Numbered from the stretch's first letter, positions 9,101-16,558 are shown. The stretch: 17,081 bases of DNA from Myxococcota bacterium (GCA_963169055.1 CAUJFU010000069.1:1-17081), one strand, 5' to 3'. Program-made: numbers and translations. Notes: generated by a model not told the origin, from the sequence alone.

Positions 9101-11503
9101 ATGCGTCCGCTGCACGACAACGAAGAAAGAATGCGCCAAAGCAACGAATACCTTCGTCTTCCACTGTCACGATATCGAGAACTTTTCGCACTCAAGATGA
9201 ACGGCAATTTTCGAGTGGATTCTTTTTGCGCCAAAGTGGCGGAGCTCTGCGGTTGGTCAGTGGCGGTTTTGGATGAACAAGGGCAACGAGCCGATCCCCA
9301 AACCAAGATCGGGCAGCTTCGCTTGTCAGGGAGCAAAGTCTTCGGCTGTGGGGATGATATCTACTTCACGCTTTTAGAGGGCTCCGAAGGGCAGTTGCCG
9401 AAGTGGTTGGCAAACCATGTGCTACGCTCCCCGTTATTGCGAGAAGAAGGTGGTTTGCTGATGTCGTGTGCGCCAAAGTTTCGGCTGTCAAGCGAACGAG
9501 GCGAAGTGACGGCTTATTTGAAGCGCGAAAAAGACAAAGGAAAGCTTCGTTCTTTGGGGGATTTTTGGGCGCTCTACCCCGAATTATCAGCAGGGGATGG
9601 GCTGTGTTTTCATGTCTCGGAGCCTGATATCTGCCGCGTCTATGTGATCGCCCAAAGCGCGCTAAAGGATCGTCCCTTGCCTGCCAAACCAAGCGAAGAA
9701 AGCCTACAGATGCGAGCCGCGTTGTTGGCTGCCCACGCAAAGGCCAAAGCAAAAGCCGCTTCACGCGGAGCCACAGCAACGCTCGATACAGAAGATGCTG
9801 ATGAATCGGAGACCTTTGAGCCGACCGCGATGGACTCAACCTCCGATGGATCGGAGACCTTCGAGCCGACCGCGATAGACTCAACCACAGGCGGAGTTAT
9901 CGACCTGAACAACATCTCGGAATATCCGAGCGAAACAGACAATTCTTCGGCGGACGTGCCACCATTTTCCCCAATGACCACAGAGCCTTCGCAAGCCCCC
10001 GAAGGTGGCGGGGGTGGAGAAGACGAGCCTCAGGAGACCGCGCAGACAACAGCGGGTGGAGAAGATGAGCCTAGGGGGGGCGCGCAGACAACAGCGGGCG
10101 GACACGAGGTACCCGTCGGAGGCGTTGAGATCTCTATCGCACCGCCACAACCTCCTGAAGCCATCGTTGAATTCGATGGAGGCGAAGATATTGCGCCGTT
10201 GACGGTGTACCGAAAGACGATGGAATGGGCGGTGGATTGGTGTCTTTGGTTGGAGATCCTTGATCCCAAAACAGATCAACCCGCAGCCGAGCATCTTGCG
10301 TTGCGAGACGTAGCTTGGAAAACACCCCAGCCAAGCGAGATATCGCTTGCAGGGCATCAAAAGGTCAAGACCTTCCTCAAGAACGTGCAGCGGGCTACGG
10401 GACTCAAATTGCGATTGCTCGACAAGACAGGCCAGCATCAGGCCGATCCCGAAGCGTCTCTGAGCCATTTCCGATTGCCGAGTTCCAAATGGACCACCGT
10501 TCGAGGAAAAGACTTTTTCGTGACGTTGAAACCCGCCAAAGAAGCGGGCTTTTCTCCACCGTGGCGTGCCTATGGATACCTTTCGTTGGGAAATGTTGGC
10601 TATGACGTGCTTTCTGCCGAAGACAACGGGCGTATCATCAAGCTTTATCCCGAAGACGGAGAACAAGTCTTTGAGGTGAAGTTATGCGCAGATCCTCCAA
10701 GGATCGAAAAGATGCGCGGATTTTTCCGCGAAGCATCGGACTTAACTCCGGGGGATGTGCTTGGTTTTGTGCGCAGCGAGGAGGGTGTATTTCGGGTGTA
10801 CGTCTTCGCCCGCCAAGAGTTGTTCCCTGAACCGAAAAAGCCCGTGTCCATCGTTGAAAAAACCGTCACGGACACAGACGGTCATCCGCCTTACAAAGGC
10901 GGGGACGAAGAAGAGGAAGAACTCACAGACGGCGATATCATCCTAGACAGCGAGGCCACGCAGCCTGAGTTGGACGCGATCTTTGTGACGCATGGTAGAG
11001 CGACGGTGGTGGAGTTAGAAGCGCCTTCGATGGTGGCGATGCTCAAGGCCCAAGCCGAATTCGCGCTGCGCCAAAACAATGTCGAAGACGCCTTGAAAGC
11101 CTACACAACACTACACAACAAACACTTCGCCGAAGTAGAGCAAGATACGGCGTTGTTGCAGCGGGTTTCAGCGGCGATGCAATACAAACGGGCGATGGAG
11201 ATGGAGTTGGAAGGGAACTTGTTGCAAGCCACCAAGTTGCTCGAAGCCGCCCAAGTGCTCGATGCAACTTTCCTTCCTGCGTTGGTTCGACAAAGAATCC
11301 AAAGCCTGCGCGAAGAAAACGAACACAAGGTCAAAAGCCGCTTCCAACGGATGTCTCGGGACGCGGTGCAGATGGCCCAAACCGATCCACACGCAGCGTT
11401 GCAGATGCTGTTGGAAACACGCAGCTTGGAACCGCGTTATTGGACTGCCCGTCATCAAGGATGGCTGGCCTACCTCCAATCGGTCTGCAAAGCACCGCAG
11501 TAA
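6146..11503 (+). CDS. Large TPR Ser/Thr protein kinase with a duplicated uncharacterised module
   Basis: Predicted cytoplasmic or membrane-associated Ser/Thr kinase of 1785 residues from the ATG at 6146. Order: a hydrophobic or amphipathic start (residues 4-24), an unrecognised helical domain to about 210, a Gln/Glu-rich coiled coil (about 213-412) and TPR-like helices (about 445-548). The kinase domain (about 553-835) has glycine loop GAGGMG (560-565), Lys582, HFDLKPAN (678-685; non-RD because Phe replaces Arg), DFG (701-703) and APPEQ (739-743). All catalytic residues are present. Two related segments follow, 1027-1173 and 1410-1559, separated by an acidic linker with 15- and 14-residue repeats. 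C-terminal TPR-like helices run from about 1630 to the end. Partner and substrate are unknown; TPRs and coiled coil suggest a scaffold. The gene stands alone, with about 411 bases before it and 415 before the triad, so a link to the triad is only positional. An upstream GTG at 6086 would add 20 residues. Confidence 0.85.
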   Translation: MWQMALELGIGAALGLPLLKAAVKSSPKIAGILYDHFTRHNEVLGEAWVESYEKAAYALAEGVGYKSLLGRALGGLKANLENEFRRNIQERYLTSFQEKTKISEGQLKRLRTATEDILREVSRTTSAMYPKERWPKEIDIAHIFASPTQKQTIERALLNDLLSQPSTQAALKKHGIAQPEIETFLLFDQMLLSAVLYFFRDQLLHNASIKSAMDAAQQQLQRLDTQRIGEQLEAQRDELAAQRAQQTKRLEQQQQQHQEAQAALLAMGQRLTETQAHIAEAVQAQNFAILATLGAQAQEIKLAQDKQHKTLEEAAQALETQQGQLRDIESSLSRLEEDNQRLREEMQKEFEEAKAIWGGLERQLQGFGESLGELREEFRTSFSALERKIEEGQAETNERLHRLEEILDGLRGIMISIGLPTEQVTIVHETTVYPTQTTLDIREAYKNWRQLSPQDTPHYGKLSLQMGTSLSSMGELDDAVLCFETAAQEAAQRHKEATSAQAQQKAQKDLALAHYNLHQVFLRQGALERALTSLKEASRLDPSEYMPFNMGIYDTQRVLGAGGMGCAFLCQHALSKKHVVVKTFWKAKEGKLHEVFSEAFKMQEADPEGVFIPRPLDIGYGDPIYNRRPFLVMEYVEGSLDGEQYLEKYGPLPFHEGVRLGARVAEALERAHARNICHFDLKPANLLFYKEGRDWMVKIIDFGLARAAHSLRDDLAKQHSRSSQRSVLATTAFGTMVYAPPEQLRPTAQKQPGPASDIYSFAKTLYRLMTGQDAQHFLPPLELQGGEWIELIGRCLAAEMEKRPTASELKARFEKMGTGRPEPVNPVFYTMASQFTKGGTLFEHQESMLWTMLQGFSTPRALGREALRWALKEAPARRRAAQRAEEWLSKQDPNFYPLARVWSVMQERYSEDYNEQGLREVPQIEAVDVFRDDPAFVAEEANIRLLRWQLPFGTEQGVGPKDPEEIVEITVGQWVAQVAWALRLWMRPLHDNEERMRQSNEYLRLPLSRYRELFALKMNGNFRVDSFCAKVAELCGWSVAVLDEQGQRADPQTKIGQLRLSGSKVFGCGDDIYFTLLEGSEGQLPKWLANHVLRSPLLREEGGLLMSCAPKFRLSSERGEVTAYLKREKDKGKLRSLGDFWALYPELSAGDGLCFHVSEPDICRVYVIAQSALKDRPLPAKPSEESLQMRAALLAAHAKAKAKAASRGATATLDTEDADESETFEPTAMDSTSDGSETFEPTAIDSTTGGVIDLNNISEYPSETDNSSADVPPFSPMTTEPSQAPEGGGGGEDEPQETAQTTAGGEDEPRGGAQTTAGGHEVPVGGVEISIAPPQPPEAIVEFDGGEDIAPLTVYRKTMEWAVDWCLWLEILDPKTDQPAAEHLALRDVAWKTPQPSEISLAGHQKVKTFLKNVQRATGLKLRLLDKTGQHQADPEASLSHFRLPSSKWTTVRGKDFFVTLKPAKEAGFSPPWRAYGYLSLGNVGYDVLSAEDNGRIIKLYPEDGEQVFEVKLCADPPRIEKMRGFFREASDLTPGDVLGFVRSEEGVFRVYVFARQELFPEPKKPVSIVEKTVTDTDGHPPYKGGDEEEEELTDGDIILDSEATQPELDAIFVTHGRATVVELEAPSMVAMLKAQAEFALRQNNVEDALKAYTTLHNKHFAEVEQDTALLQRVSAAMQYKRAMEMELEGNLLQATKLLEAAQVLDATFLPALVRQRIQSLREENEHKVKSRFQRMSRDAVQMAQTDPHAALQMLLETRSLEPRYWTARHQGWLAYLQSVCKAPQ
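9806..9895 (+). repeat. 45-bp tandem duplication in the kinase linker
   Basis: Two 15-residue units at protein positions 1221-1235 and 1236-1250, both opening SETFEPTA and followed by MDST or IDST. A second pair of 42-bp units, opening GGEDEP and ending AQTTA, follows at about 10013-10096. Both lie in the acidic linker between the two copies of the unnamed module and are in frame. Confidence 0.75.
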
Positions 11504-11918
11504 GAGCAGCAAAGAAGAAGCTACACAAAAAGTACGTGTGCCAAAACAGCACGCACTCCGCACCTTTCCCACGATGCCTTGCCTCCCGTTGGCTCGATCA
11601 ATTAATGGCGAGGTATATGTTTTCGCCAAAAAGTAAGACGGAACATATCGTTGCTCCAAGCCTTTCTGATAGCGATGGATGGATTTATACGAGAAAAGCT
11701 TCTTGACTTTGTTGATATAGTCGGCTAGGCATAGATTGTATTCGGTGCTCTGTGATCAGATGCTCTGTATTGTTTACAGCCTAAAGCTACGGTTGGCTTT
11801 TTCCACATCGTGAGATGATTAAAAGTTATGCTTGTTATTTCCATAATTTTTTACGAGTCATCCGTTGCATAAATAGCGGCATTTTTGCAACAGCACTTAA
11901 AACCGAAGGATAAAAGAT
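11504..11918. other. 415-base gap before the vWA/PP2C/kinase triad
   Basis: No gene, RNA or repeat-family element is seen. The sequence becomes progressively AT-rich toward 11919. A TTGACT at 11703-11708 resembles a -35 box, but no good -10 box follows at normal spacing, so I do not call a promoter. There is no clear terminator after the large kinase gene. The triad's promoter must lie here if the three genes are transcribed alone. Confidence 0.5.
11864..11891. promoter_or_regulatory. Inverted repeat just upstream of the vWA gene
   Basis: GTTGCA (11864-11869) and TGCAAC (11886-11891) form 6-bp perfect arms around 16 bases, ending 27 bases before the ATG. It could be an operator or a leader hairpin. 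Arms this short can arise by chance. Confidence 0.3.
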
Positions 11919-12617
11919 ATGAACTCTTCTGGTTTTTACGATTTCGATCAAATTCCTTTTGGGAATAACGACATTGAATTGGCTGAGAACCCAGAGCCTC
12001 GTTGTGCTTGCCTTTTGCTGTTGGATAACTCTGGCTCGATGAGCGGCTCAAAAATCGACGAACTCAACAAAGGCTTGCAGATCTTCAAAGAAGAATTGAT
12101 GGCCGATAACCTTGCTTCAAAGAGAGTGGAAGTTGCGATCGTTTCGTTTGGACCCGTTGAAGTGATTCAGGATTTTTGCGGTGCAGAAAGATTTATTCCT
12201 CCAACGCTGCAAGCACGAGGCGCTACCCCGATGGGCGAAGCTATTTTGCTTGGGTTGGACCTTCTCGAAAATAGGAAGGCAAAATATAAAGAGAACGGTT
12301 TAGCTTTTTTTCGCCCGTGGGTTTTCTTGATCACAGACGGAGGGCCGACAGACGACTGGCGCAGCGCATCCGAAAAAGTACGTACTGGCGAGACAAAAAA
12401 ATCATTCGCTTTTTTTAGTGTTGGTGTTGGGGACGCGAATATGGAGATCTTGAAAAAGATCTCACTCCGACAACCCCTTCATTTGCAAGGTGTGAAATTC
12501 CGAGAGATGTTTGTTTGGTTGTCCAATTCAATGCGTTCGGTGTCTAACTCAGTCCCCAACACCGAAGTGACTTTGATCGACCCAACAAGCGGGCCTCACG
12601 GATGGGCATCTGTATGA
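11919..12617 (+). CDS. vWA-domain protein of the YegL/TerY type
   Basis: First gene of a vWA/PP2C/kinase triad. The 232 residues are almost entirely one von Willebrand A domain with an intact metal-ion-dependent adhesion site: DNSGSMSGS starts at Asp36, Thr102 is in ATPMGEA, and Asp139 is in TDGGPTDDW. No signal peptide or membrane segment is visible, so it is probably cytoplasmic. The size fits E. coli YegL. Family knowledge places such proteins as adaptors that bind a partner through the metal site, regulated with the linked kinase and phosphatase; the actual partner is not known. An AAGGA lies eight bases before the ATG. The stop overlaps the next gene's ATG as ATGA. The gene is AT-richer than the large kinase gene upstream. 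No other ter genes (TerB, TerD, TerC) are in the window, so I favour the yeg-type grouping over the full tellurite-resistance cluster. Confidence 0.88.
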   Translation: MNSSGFYDFDQIPFGNNDIELAENPEPRCACLLLLDNSGSMSGSKIDELNKGLQIFKEELMADNLASKRVEVAIVSFGPVEVIQDFCGAERFIPPTLQARGATPMGEAILLGLDLLENRKAKYKENGLAFFRPWVFLITDGGPTDDWRSASEKVRTGETKKSFAFFSVGVGDANMEILKKISLRQPLHLQGVKFREMFVWLSNSMRSVSNSVPNTEVTLIDPTSGPHGWASV

Positions 12618-13411
12618 CAGGGACTTCTTGCGCATGGAAAATTTTGCTTGCGTCGGTTCAGGGAACAAAACACCTCCGAGAAAACATCGCTTGCCAAGAT
12701 TTTTGCTCCGCAAAAATTCAAGAAAGCGAGGAAGAAGAGATTCTTATTTTATCTGCTTCGGATGGCGCAGGCAGCGCATCATTTTCTCATATAGGTTCTC
12801 GTGCGGTATGCGACAGGTTTCAAGAGTATATCAAGGAATGGCTTGAAGTCGAGGATACATTCGAGGACGGAATAAGCGAAAAAAAGACGCAAAACGTTTC
12901 TTTAGAAGTCATACACGAACTGCACACCGCTTTGCTGGAATGCTCAAAAGAATACGAACTTTCGATAAAAGAATTTGCTTGCACTTTTTTGGGGGCCGTC
13001 TTGTGGAAAGATCGAGCATGGTTTTGGCAAATAGGCGATGGTGCAATTATTGTAGAGGATGCCGATACTTGGATACCTATTTTTTGGCCGCAATCAGGAG
13101 AATACATCAATCAAACTTACTTTGTTTCTGACACAGAAATCTTCCAAAACTTTATGTTTAAAGAAATCACCCGTTCCGTTGCGGAATTAGCAATTTTCAC
13201 AGACGGTCTCCAGAGCTTAGCTCTAAAGTTAGATACACGATCCGTATTTTCGCCTTTTTTCCAACCGATTTTTAAGCAACTGGGAGAGATCGATCACACT
13301 TGGTTGCATTCACTACAAAATTCCATGGAGATATTTTTAAATTCTGAAAAAATCAATTCAAAAACAGACGACGACAAAACTCTTGTTGTGGCCAAAAGAA
13401 TAACTCTTTAA
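12614..13411 (+). CDS. PP2C-family protein phosphatase of the YegK type
   Basis: Metal-dependent Ser/Thr phosphatase of 265 residues, second gene of the triad and expected to reverse phosphorylation by the neighbouring kinase. PP2C motifs appear in order: CQD (28-30), SASDGAGSASFSHIGSR with Asp50, CTFLGAVL (123-130), GDG (141-143), TDG (196-198) and DDDKT (252-256). All the acidic metal ligands expected for the family are present. The start at 12614 forms an ATGA overlap with the vWA stop, implying coupled translation. An in-frame ATG at 12602 would add four residues and overlap by 16 bases; neither has a strong Shine-Dalgarno, so the choice rests on the overlap. No membrane segment is seen. 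The size matches E. coli YegK. Confidence 0.9.
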   Translation: MTGTSCAWKILLASVQGTKHLRENIACQDFCSAKIQESEEEEILILSASDGAGSASFSHIGSRAVCDRFQEYIKEWLEVEDTFEDGISEKKTQNVSLEVIHELHTALLECSKEYELSIKEFACTFLGAVLWKDRAWFWQIGDGAIIVEDADTWIPIFWPQSGEYINQTYFVSDTEIFQNFMFKEITRSVAELAIFTDGLQSLALKLDTRSVFSPFFQPIFKQLGEIDHTWLHSLQNSMEIFLNSEKINSKTDDDKTLVVAKRITL

Positions 13412-13497
13412 TATATACAAAAACAAGCCCACAACACCCAACGGATCCAGCAACAATTCTATCACCTTGATCAACTTCTGCGACGAGATTCGAAACT

Positions 13498-16416
13498 ATG
13501 TACGATCATACAGGAAAACCGATTCGAATGGGAGCTATTTTGGGGAAGGGTGGCGAAGGTGCCGTCGCGGAAATAGTGGGACACCCCGATCAAGTCGTGA
13601 AACTTTATCATGGGAAAGTGGATCAAAAAAAGGCTCAAAAAATCGAATACATGGTTTCGTGTCAAAATGATTCCCTATCCAAGATAGCCTGTTGGCCGAA
13701 AGGCTTGGTGTATGAAACTCCAAATCAAAAAGCTTTAAAGGGTTTCATTATGCCGAAAGTTGTTGGGTTTGAAGAAATTCATACGTTGTATGGTCCGATG
13801 CATCGAAAGAAAAAATTTCCAACCGCGGATTGGAAATTTTTGCTTCGTGTTGCTGTAAATTGTGCGGCAGCATTTGCACAAATTCATCAACACGGACATG
13901 TCATCGGAGATGTGAACCAAGGCAATATATTGGTATCCAAAGACGGAATTATCAAATTAATAGATTGCGATTCCTTCCAAGTAGGAAATCCCAACGATGG
14001 CTACCTATGTGCGGTGGGTGTGCCTCTATTTACCCCTCCAGAATTACAGGGCAAACCTTTTCATGGAGTGATCAGAACAGCAAACCATGATAATTTTGGT
14101 TTAGCGGCGATTATTTTTCATCTTCTTTTTATGGGCCGTCATCCATTCGCAGGCCGCTATTTGCTCCCTCAATCGATCGATATCGCAATCGAAAAAGCAA
14201 TCGAGAACCATCAATTTGCGTTCAGTTCAAGAGCCCGTTCTTATCAAATGGAGCCGCCACGCAATTCTCTCACGTTAAGCCAATTTCCGAGAGCGTTGTC
14301 TAATTTATTTGAAAAAGCTTTTGAGCCAAACAACAAAAGGCCCGAAGCAGCTGAGTGGTTTTCTTCATTAAGAGCAGCAGAAAGCTCTGTCGTGGCTTGC
14401 TCAAAAGTGAGCGTCCACAAATTTTTTGATCACGCCAAATGCCCTTGGTGTGCGTTTGAATTGAATCAACTCATCTTTTTTGTTGATCCAACAGCAATAC
14501 TAGTAACTGATAAGGATTGGTTTAATATTCAATTTTCCTATGTCCCTCCTCAAATAACAATTCCGCCCTCGTTAACATTTTCTTCATTCCCACCTTTATC
14601 TGACTATTCCTTTCCAACAGTTTTTACTTGGCTTATAGCGTTATTAAAAACGAAAGAAAGAAGAGCCCTTTTTTCAATGTTTTGTTTTGCTTTTTGTTTT
14701 TTCACGTCTCCTTTTCTTATGCCGTTTTGGTTGATTTTAACGATGATATTTATTCAAATTGATTTCGATTGTTTTTTTGAATTGGATAAAATAGAATTTG
14801 AAATGAGTGATTTAAAAAAACAATGGAATACTTTATCAAACGACAATGAAGAATTAAAATCAAAAAAACAAACAAAAAAACATTACGATGATATCAAAAA
14901 CATTTATAATTCATATTTAGAATTAACAAGTTACTATGTATTACAAGTTGGACAAACGCAAGAAAAAAGGAGAAATGATCAACAAAACGAATATCTCTCA
15001 AATTTTTCTATACAAGACGCGAAGCTGGAAGGCATCGGGACTGCATTAAAAAATAAATTAAGTAGTTACGGAATTGAAACAGCAAAAGATGTGGTTGCTC
15101 AAGATATAGCCGACGTTCCCGGATTCAAAGAGAAGCGCATCAATACGCTGCTTAATTGGAGGCATTCTTTAGAAAAGAATTTTGTATTTGATTCAAAAAG
15201 GCCAATTCATCCTAAAGAAATCGAAAAATACAAAGAAATCGAGCAACGAAAGCGCTTATATGAAAACCAATTACGAAATATAGTGAACGATTTCAACCAC
15301 GCAGTTCAATTGCTAGCGAGCGACCATCAACAATTATCTAGCAGATTCGAAATTTTAAAAAAGGCTGTGTCGAAAAAACAAACAGAGGAGACGGCTACGT
15401 TCAAAAAAAGTAGCCACAGCTTTTGGGCTACAGTTTTGGCCTTGTGCTGTATGTTTGCATGCCAAATAGTAGCTGTTGTATACCGTGATTGGGGTGCCAA
15501 AACGCAAGTAGTGCCGAAGGATCGACAACAAATCAATCTTGAGTCACTATCTTCACAAAAAAATTCCCCAGATTTGACAGGCAAAGAAGCACAAACGATC
15601 AGAAAAATTGCTCGTCAAGTTCGCTTAAAGCTATCAACGCGACCGAGTCGAGCCGATATCTACATTGAAGGCATGCGTTCCTCCCAAAAGACTCCCTTGA
15701 CGATTGAGGCGGAGCAAGGCAAGCAATTGGTGATTGTGGCGCAAAAAAAAGGGTACCGACCAAAAACTTGGGTTTGGCGAGCAGAGAAAGACCAAACAGA
15801 GACGTTGCGCCTGTTTAAGGTGCCCCCTCATTCAAGAAAAAAGACGCCTATTTCATTGAAAGGAACGGTTCGATTGCTGCTAAGAACCAAACCAACAGGT
15901 GCGCTCGTTCTGGTTAGCGGCAAGCGGATCACGCAAAAAACCCCGCTCTACTTACGCTCTCAAAAAGGCCAGCGTTTGATCATCTCCGTAGAAAAAAAAG
16001 GATACATGACCGCCTCTTGGATTTGGAAAGCCCAAAGCGATCAGAAGAAACAGATCGCTTTGTCGCCGTACGGATCGCCGAGTTCGACGGCAGTCGTCGG
16101 ATCGCGCTCTGCAAAGAGAAAAGGCACCTCAGTTCGCGTTACAAAACCAAGCACATCTCGGAGTCGTACTCAGCCGAAAAAGAAACAGATTCTTTGTGCA
16201 TGGAGGCATTGCCTTCGCCTTGATGCGCGAAAGCAACGATGCGTGTCTATATGCGATCGCCGAACAAAATGCGACGGAGAAGGCCGTTGCCTCGTCGGTA
16301 CAGAAAAATGCGAAAAAGAACGTTGTTTCAGGTACGACATCAAACAAAAACGTTGTGTTTCGCGCTGCAAGTCTTGGCAAACGTGCTTCAAAAACCGTTG
16401 CATTCGAAAGCGCTAA
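13498..16416 (+). CDS. Transmembrane YegI-type kinase with HhH, two PEGA domains and a Cys-repeat tail
   Basis: Third gene of the triad, 972 residues. The N-terminal kinase domain (about 10-295) has glycine loop GKGGEGAV (16-23), Lys35, a catalytic loop GDVNQGN (137-143) in place of HRDxxxxN, and IDCDSF (155-160) in place of DFG, as in YegI/TerY-P kinases. A CPWC lies at 315-318. Two hydrophobic stretches at about 388-421 form a likely membrane hairpin. A helix-hairpin-helix region with LEGIGTALKNKL and DVPGFKEKRI is at 508-556. A third membrane segment (642-662) leads to two PEGA domains (about 708-772 and 790-855) and, after a Ser/Arg/Lys linker, two six-Cys repeats (900-931 and 938-968). 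This puts the kinase and HhH inside and the PEGA and Cys modules outside. The last 300 residues are additional to E. coli YegI as I know it. The 86-base gap after the PP2C gene is unusual for the tight triad, and the ribosome binding site is weak. An in-frame stop at 13468 excludes an earlier start. The middle of the gene is very AT-rich. Confidence 0.9.
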   Translation: MYDHTGKPIRMGAILGKGGEGAVAEIVGHPDQVVKLYHGKVDQKKAQKIEYMVSCQNDSLSKIACWPKGLVYETPNQKALKGFIMPKVVGFEEIHTLYGPMHRKKKFPTADWKFLLRVAVNCAAAFAQIHQHGHVIGDVNQGNILVSKDGIIKLIDCDSFQVGNPNDGYLCAVGVPLFTPPELQGKPFHGVIRTANHDNFGLAAIIFHLLFMGRHPFAGRYLLPQSIDIAIEKAIENHQFAFSSRARSYQMEPPRNSLTLSQFPRALSNLFEKAFEPNNKRPEAAEWFSSLRAAESSVVACSKVSVHKFFDHAKCPWCAFELNQLIFFVDPTAILVTDKDWFNIQFSYVPPQITIPPSLTFSSFPPLSDYSFPTVFTWLIALLKTKERRALFSMFCFAFCFFTSPFLMPFWLILTMIFIQIDFDCFFELDKIEFEMSDLKKQWNTLSNDNEELKSKKQTKKHYDDIKNIYNSYLELTSYYVLQVGQTQEKRRNDQQNEYLSNFSIQDAKLEGIGTALKNKLSSYGIETAKDVVAQDIADVPGFKEKRINTLLNWRHSLEKNFVFDSKRPIHPKEIEKYKEIEQRKRLYENQLRNIVNDFNHAVQLLASDHQQLSSRFEILKKAVSKKQTEETATFKKSSHSFWATVLALCCMFACQIVAVVYRDWGAKTQVVPKDRQQINLESLSSQKNSPDLTGKEAQTIRKIARQVRLKLSTRPSRADIYIEGMRSSQKTPLTIEAEQGKQLVIVAQKKGYRPKTWVWRAEKDQTETLRLFKVPPHSRKKTPISLKGTVRLLLRTKPTGALVLVSGKRITQKTPLYLRSQKGQRLIISVEKKGYMTASWIWKAQSDQKKQIALSPYGSPSSTAVVGSRSAKRKGTSVRVTKPSTSRSRTQPKKKQILCAWRHCLRLDARKQRCVSICDRRTKCDGEGRCLVGTEKCEKERCFRYDIKQKRCVSRCKSWQTCFKNRCIRKR

Positions 16417-16436
16417 GCCGTTCAATAACCCCATGC

Positions 16437-16556
16437 CCACCCCGTGGCCGCAACAGCCAAAACGCCACTTCTGTTTGTTTGGAGGACTCGGTCTCGCCGT
16501 CGATACGGGGTCAAGGGAGCCGCGCTCCCTTGCGGGGCGTGGGGCAGCGCCCCACA
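16437..16556 (-). repeat. Dispersed hairpin element, copy 4
   Basis: Minus-oriented copy just past the stop of the triad kinase and in the sense direction for the tatD fragment. On the minus strand it opens GTGGGGCGCTGCCCCAC, a 7-bp perfect stem with a 3-base loop. Next comes the perfect nine-base CAAGGGAGC/GCTCCCTTG hairpin. The third hairpin and the right part (CAAACAAACAG... CCACGGGG) are degenerate. Confidence 0.8.
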
Positions 16557-16558
16557 AA

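Noticed and set aside
11703-11742. A sigma-70 promoter with TTGACT as the -35 box before the triad
   Set aside because: No acceptable -10 box lies at 16-18 bases; TAGATT is about 23 bases away.
11919-16416. A full tellurite-resistance (ter) cluster
   Set aside because: Only the vWA/PP2C/kinase trio is present; no TerB, TerC, TerD or related biosynthetic genes occur in the window.
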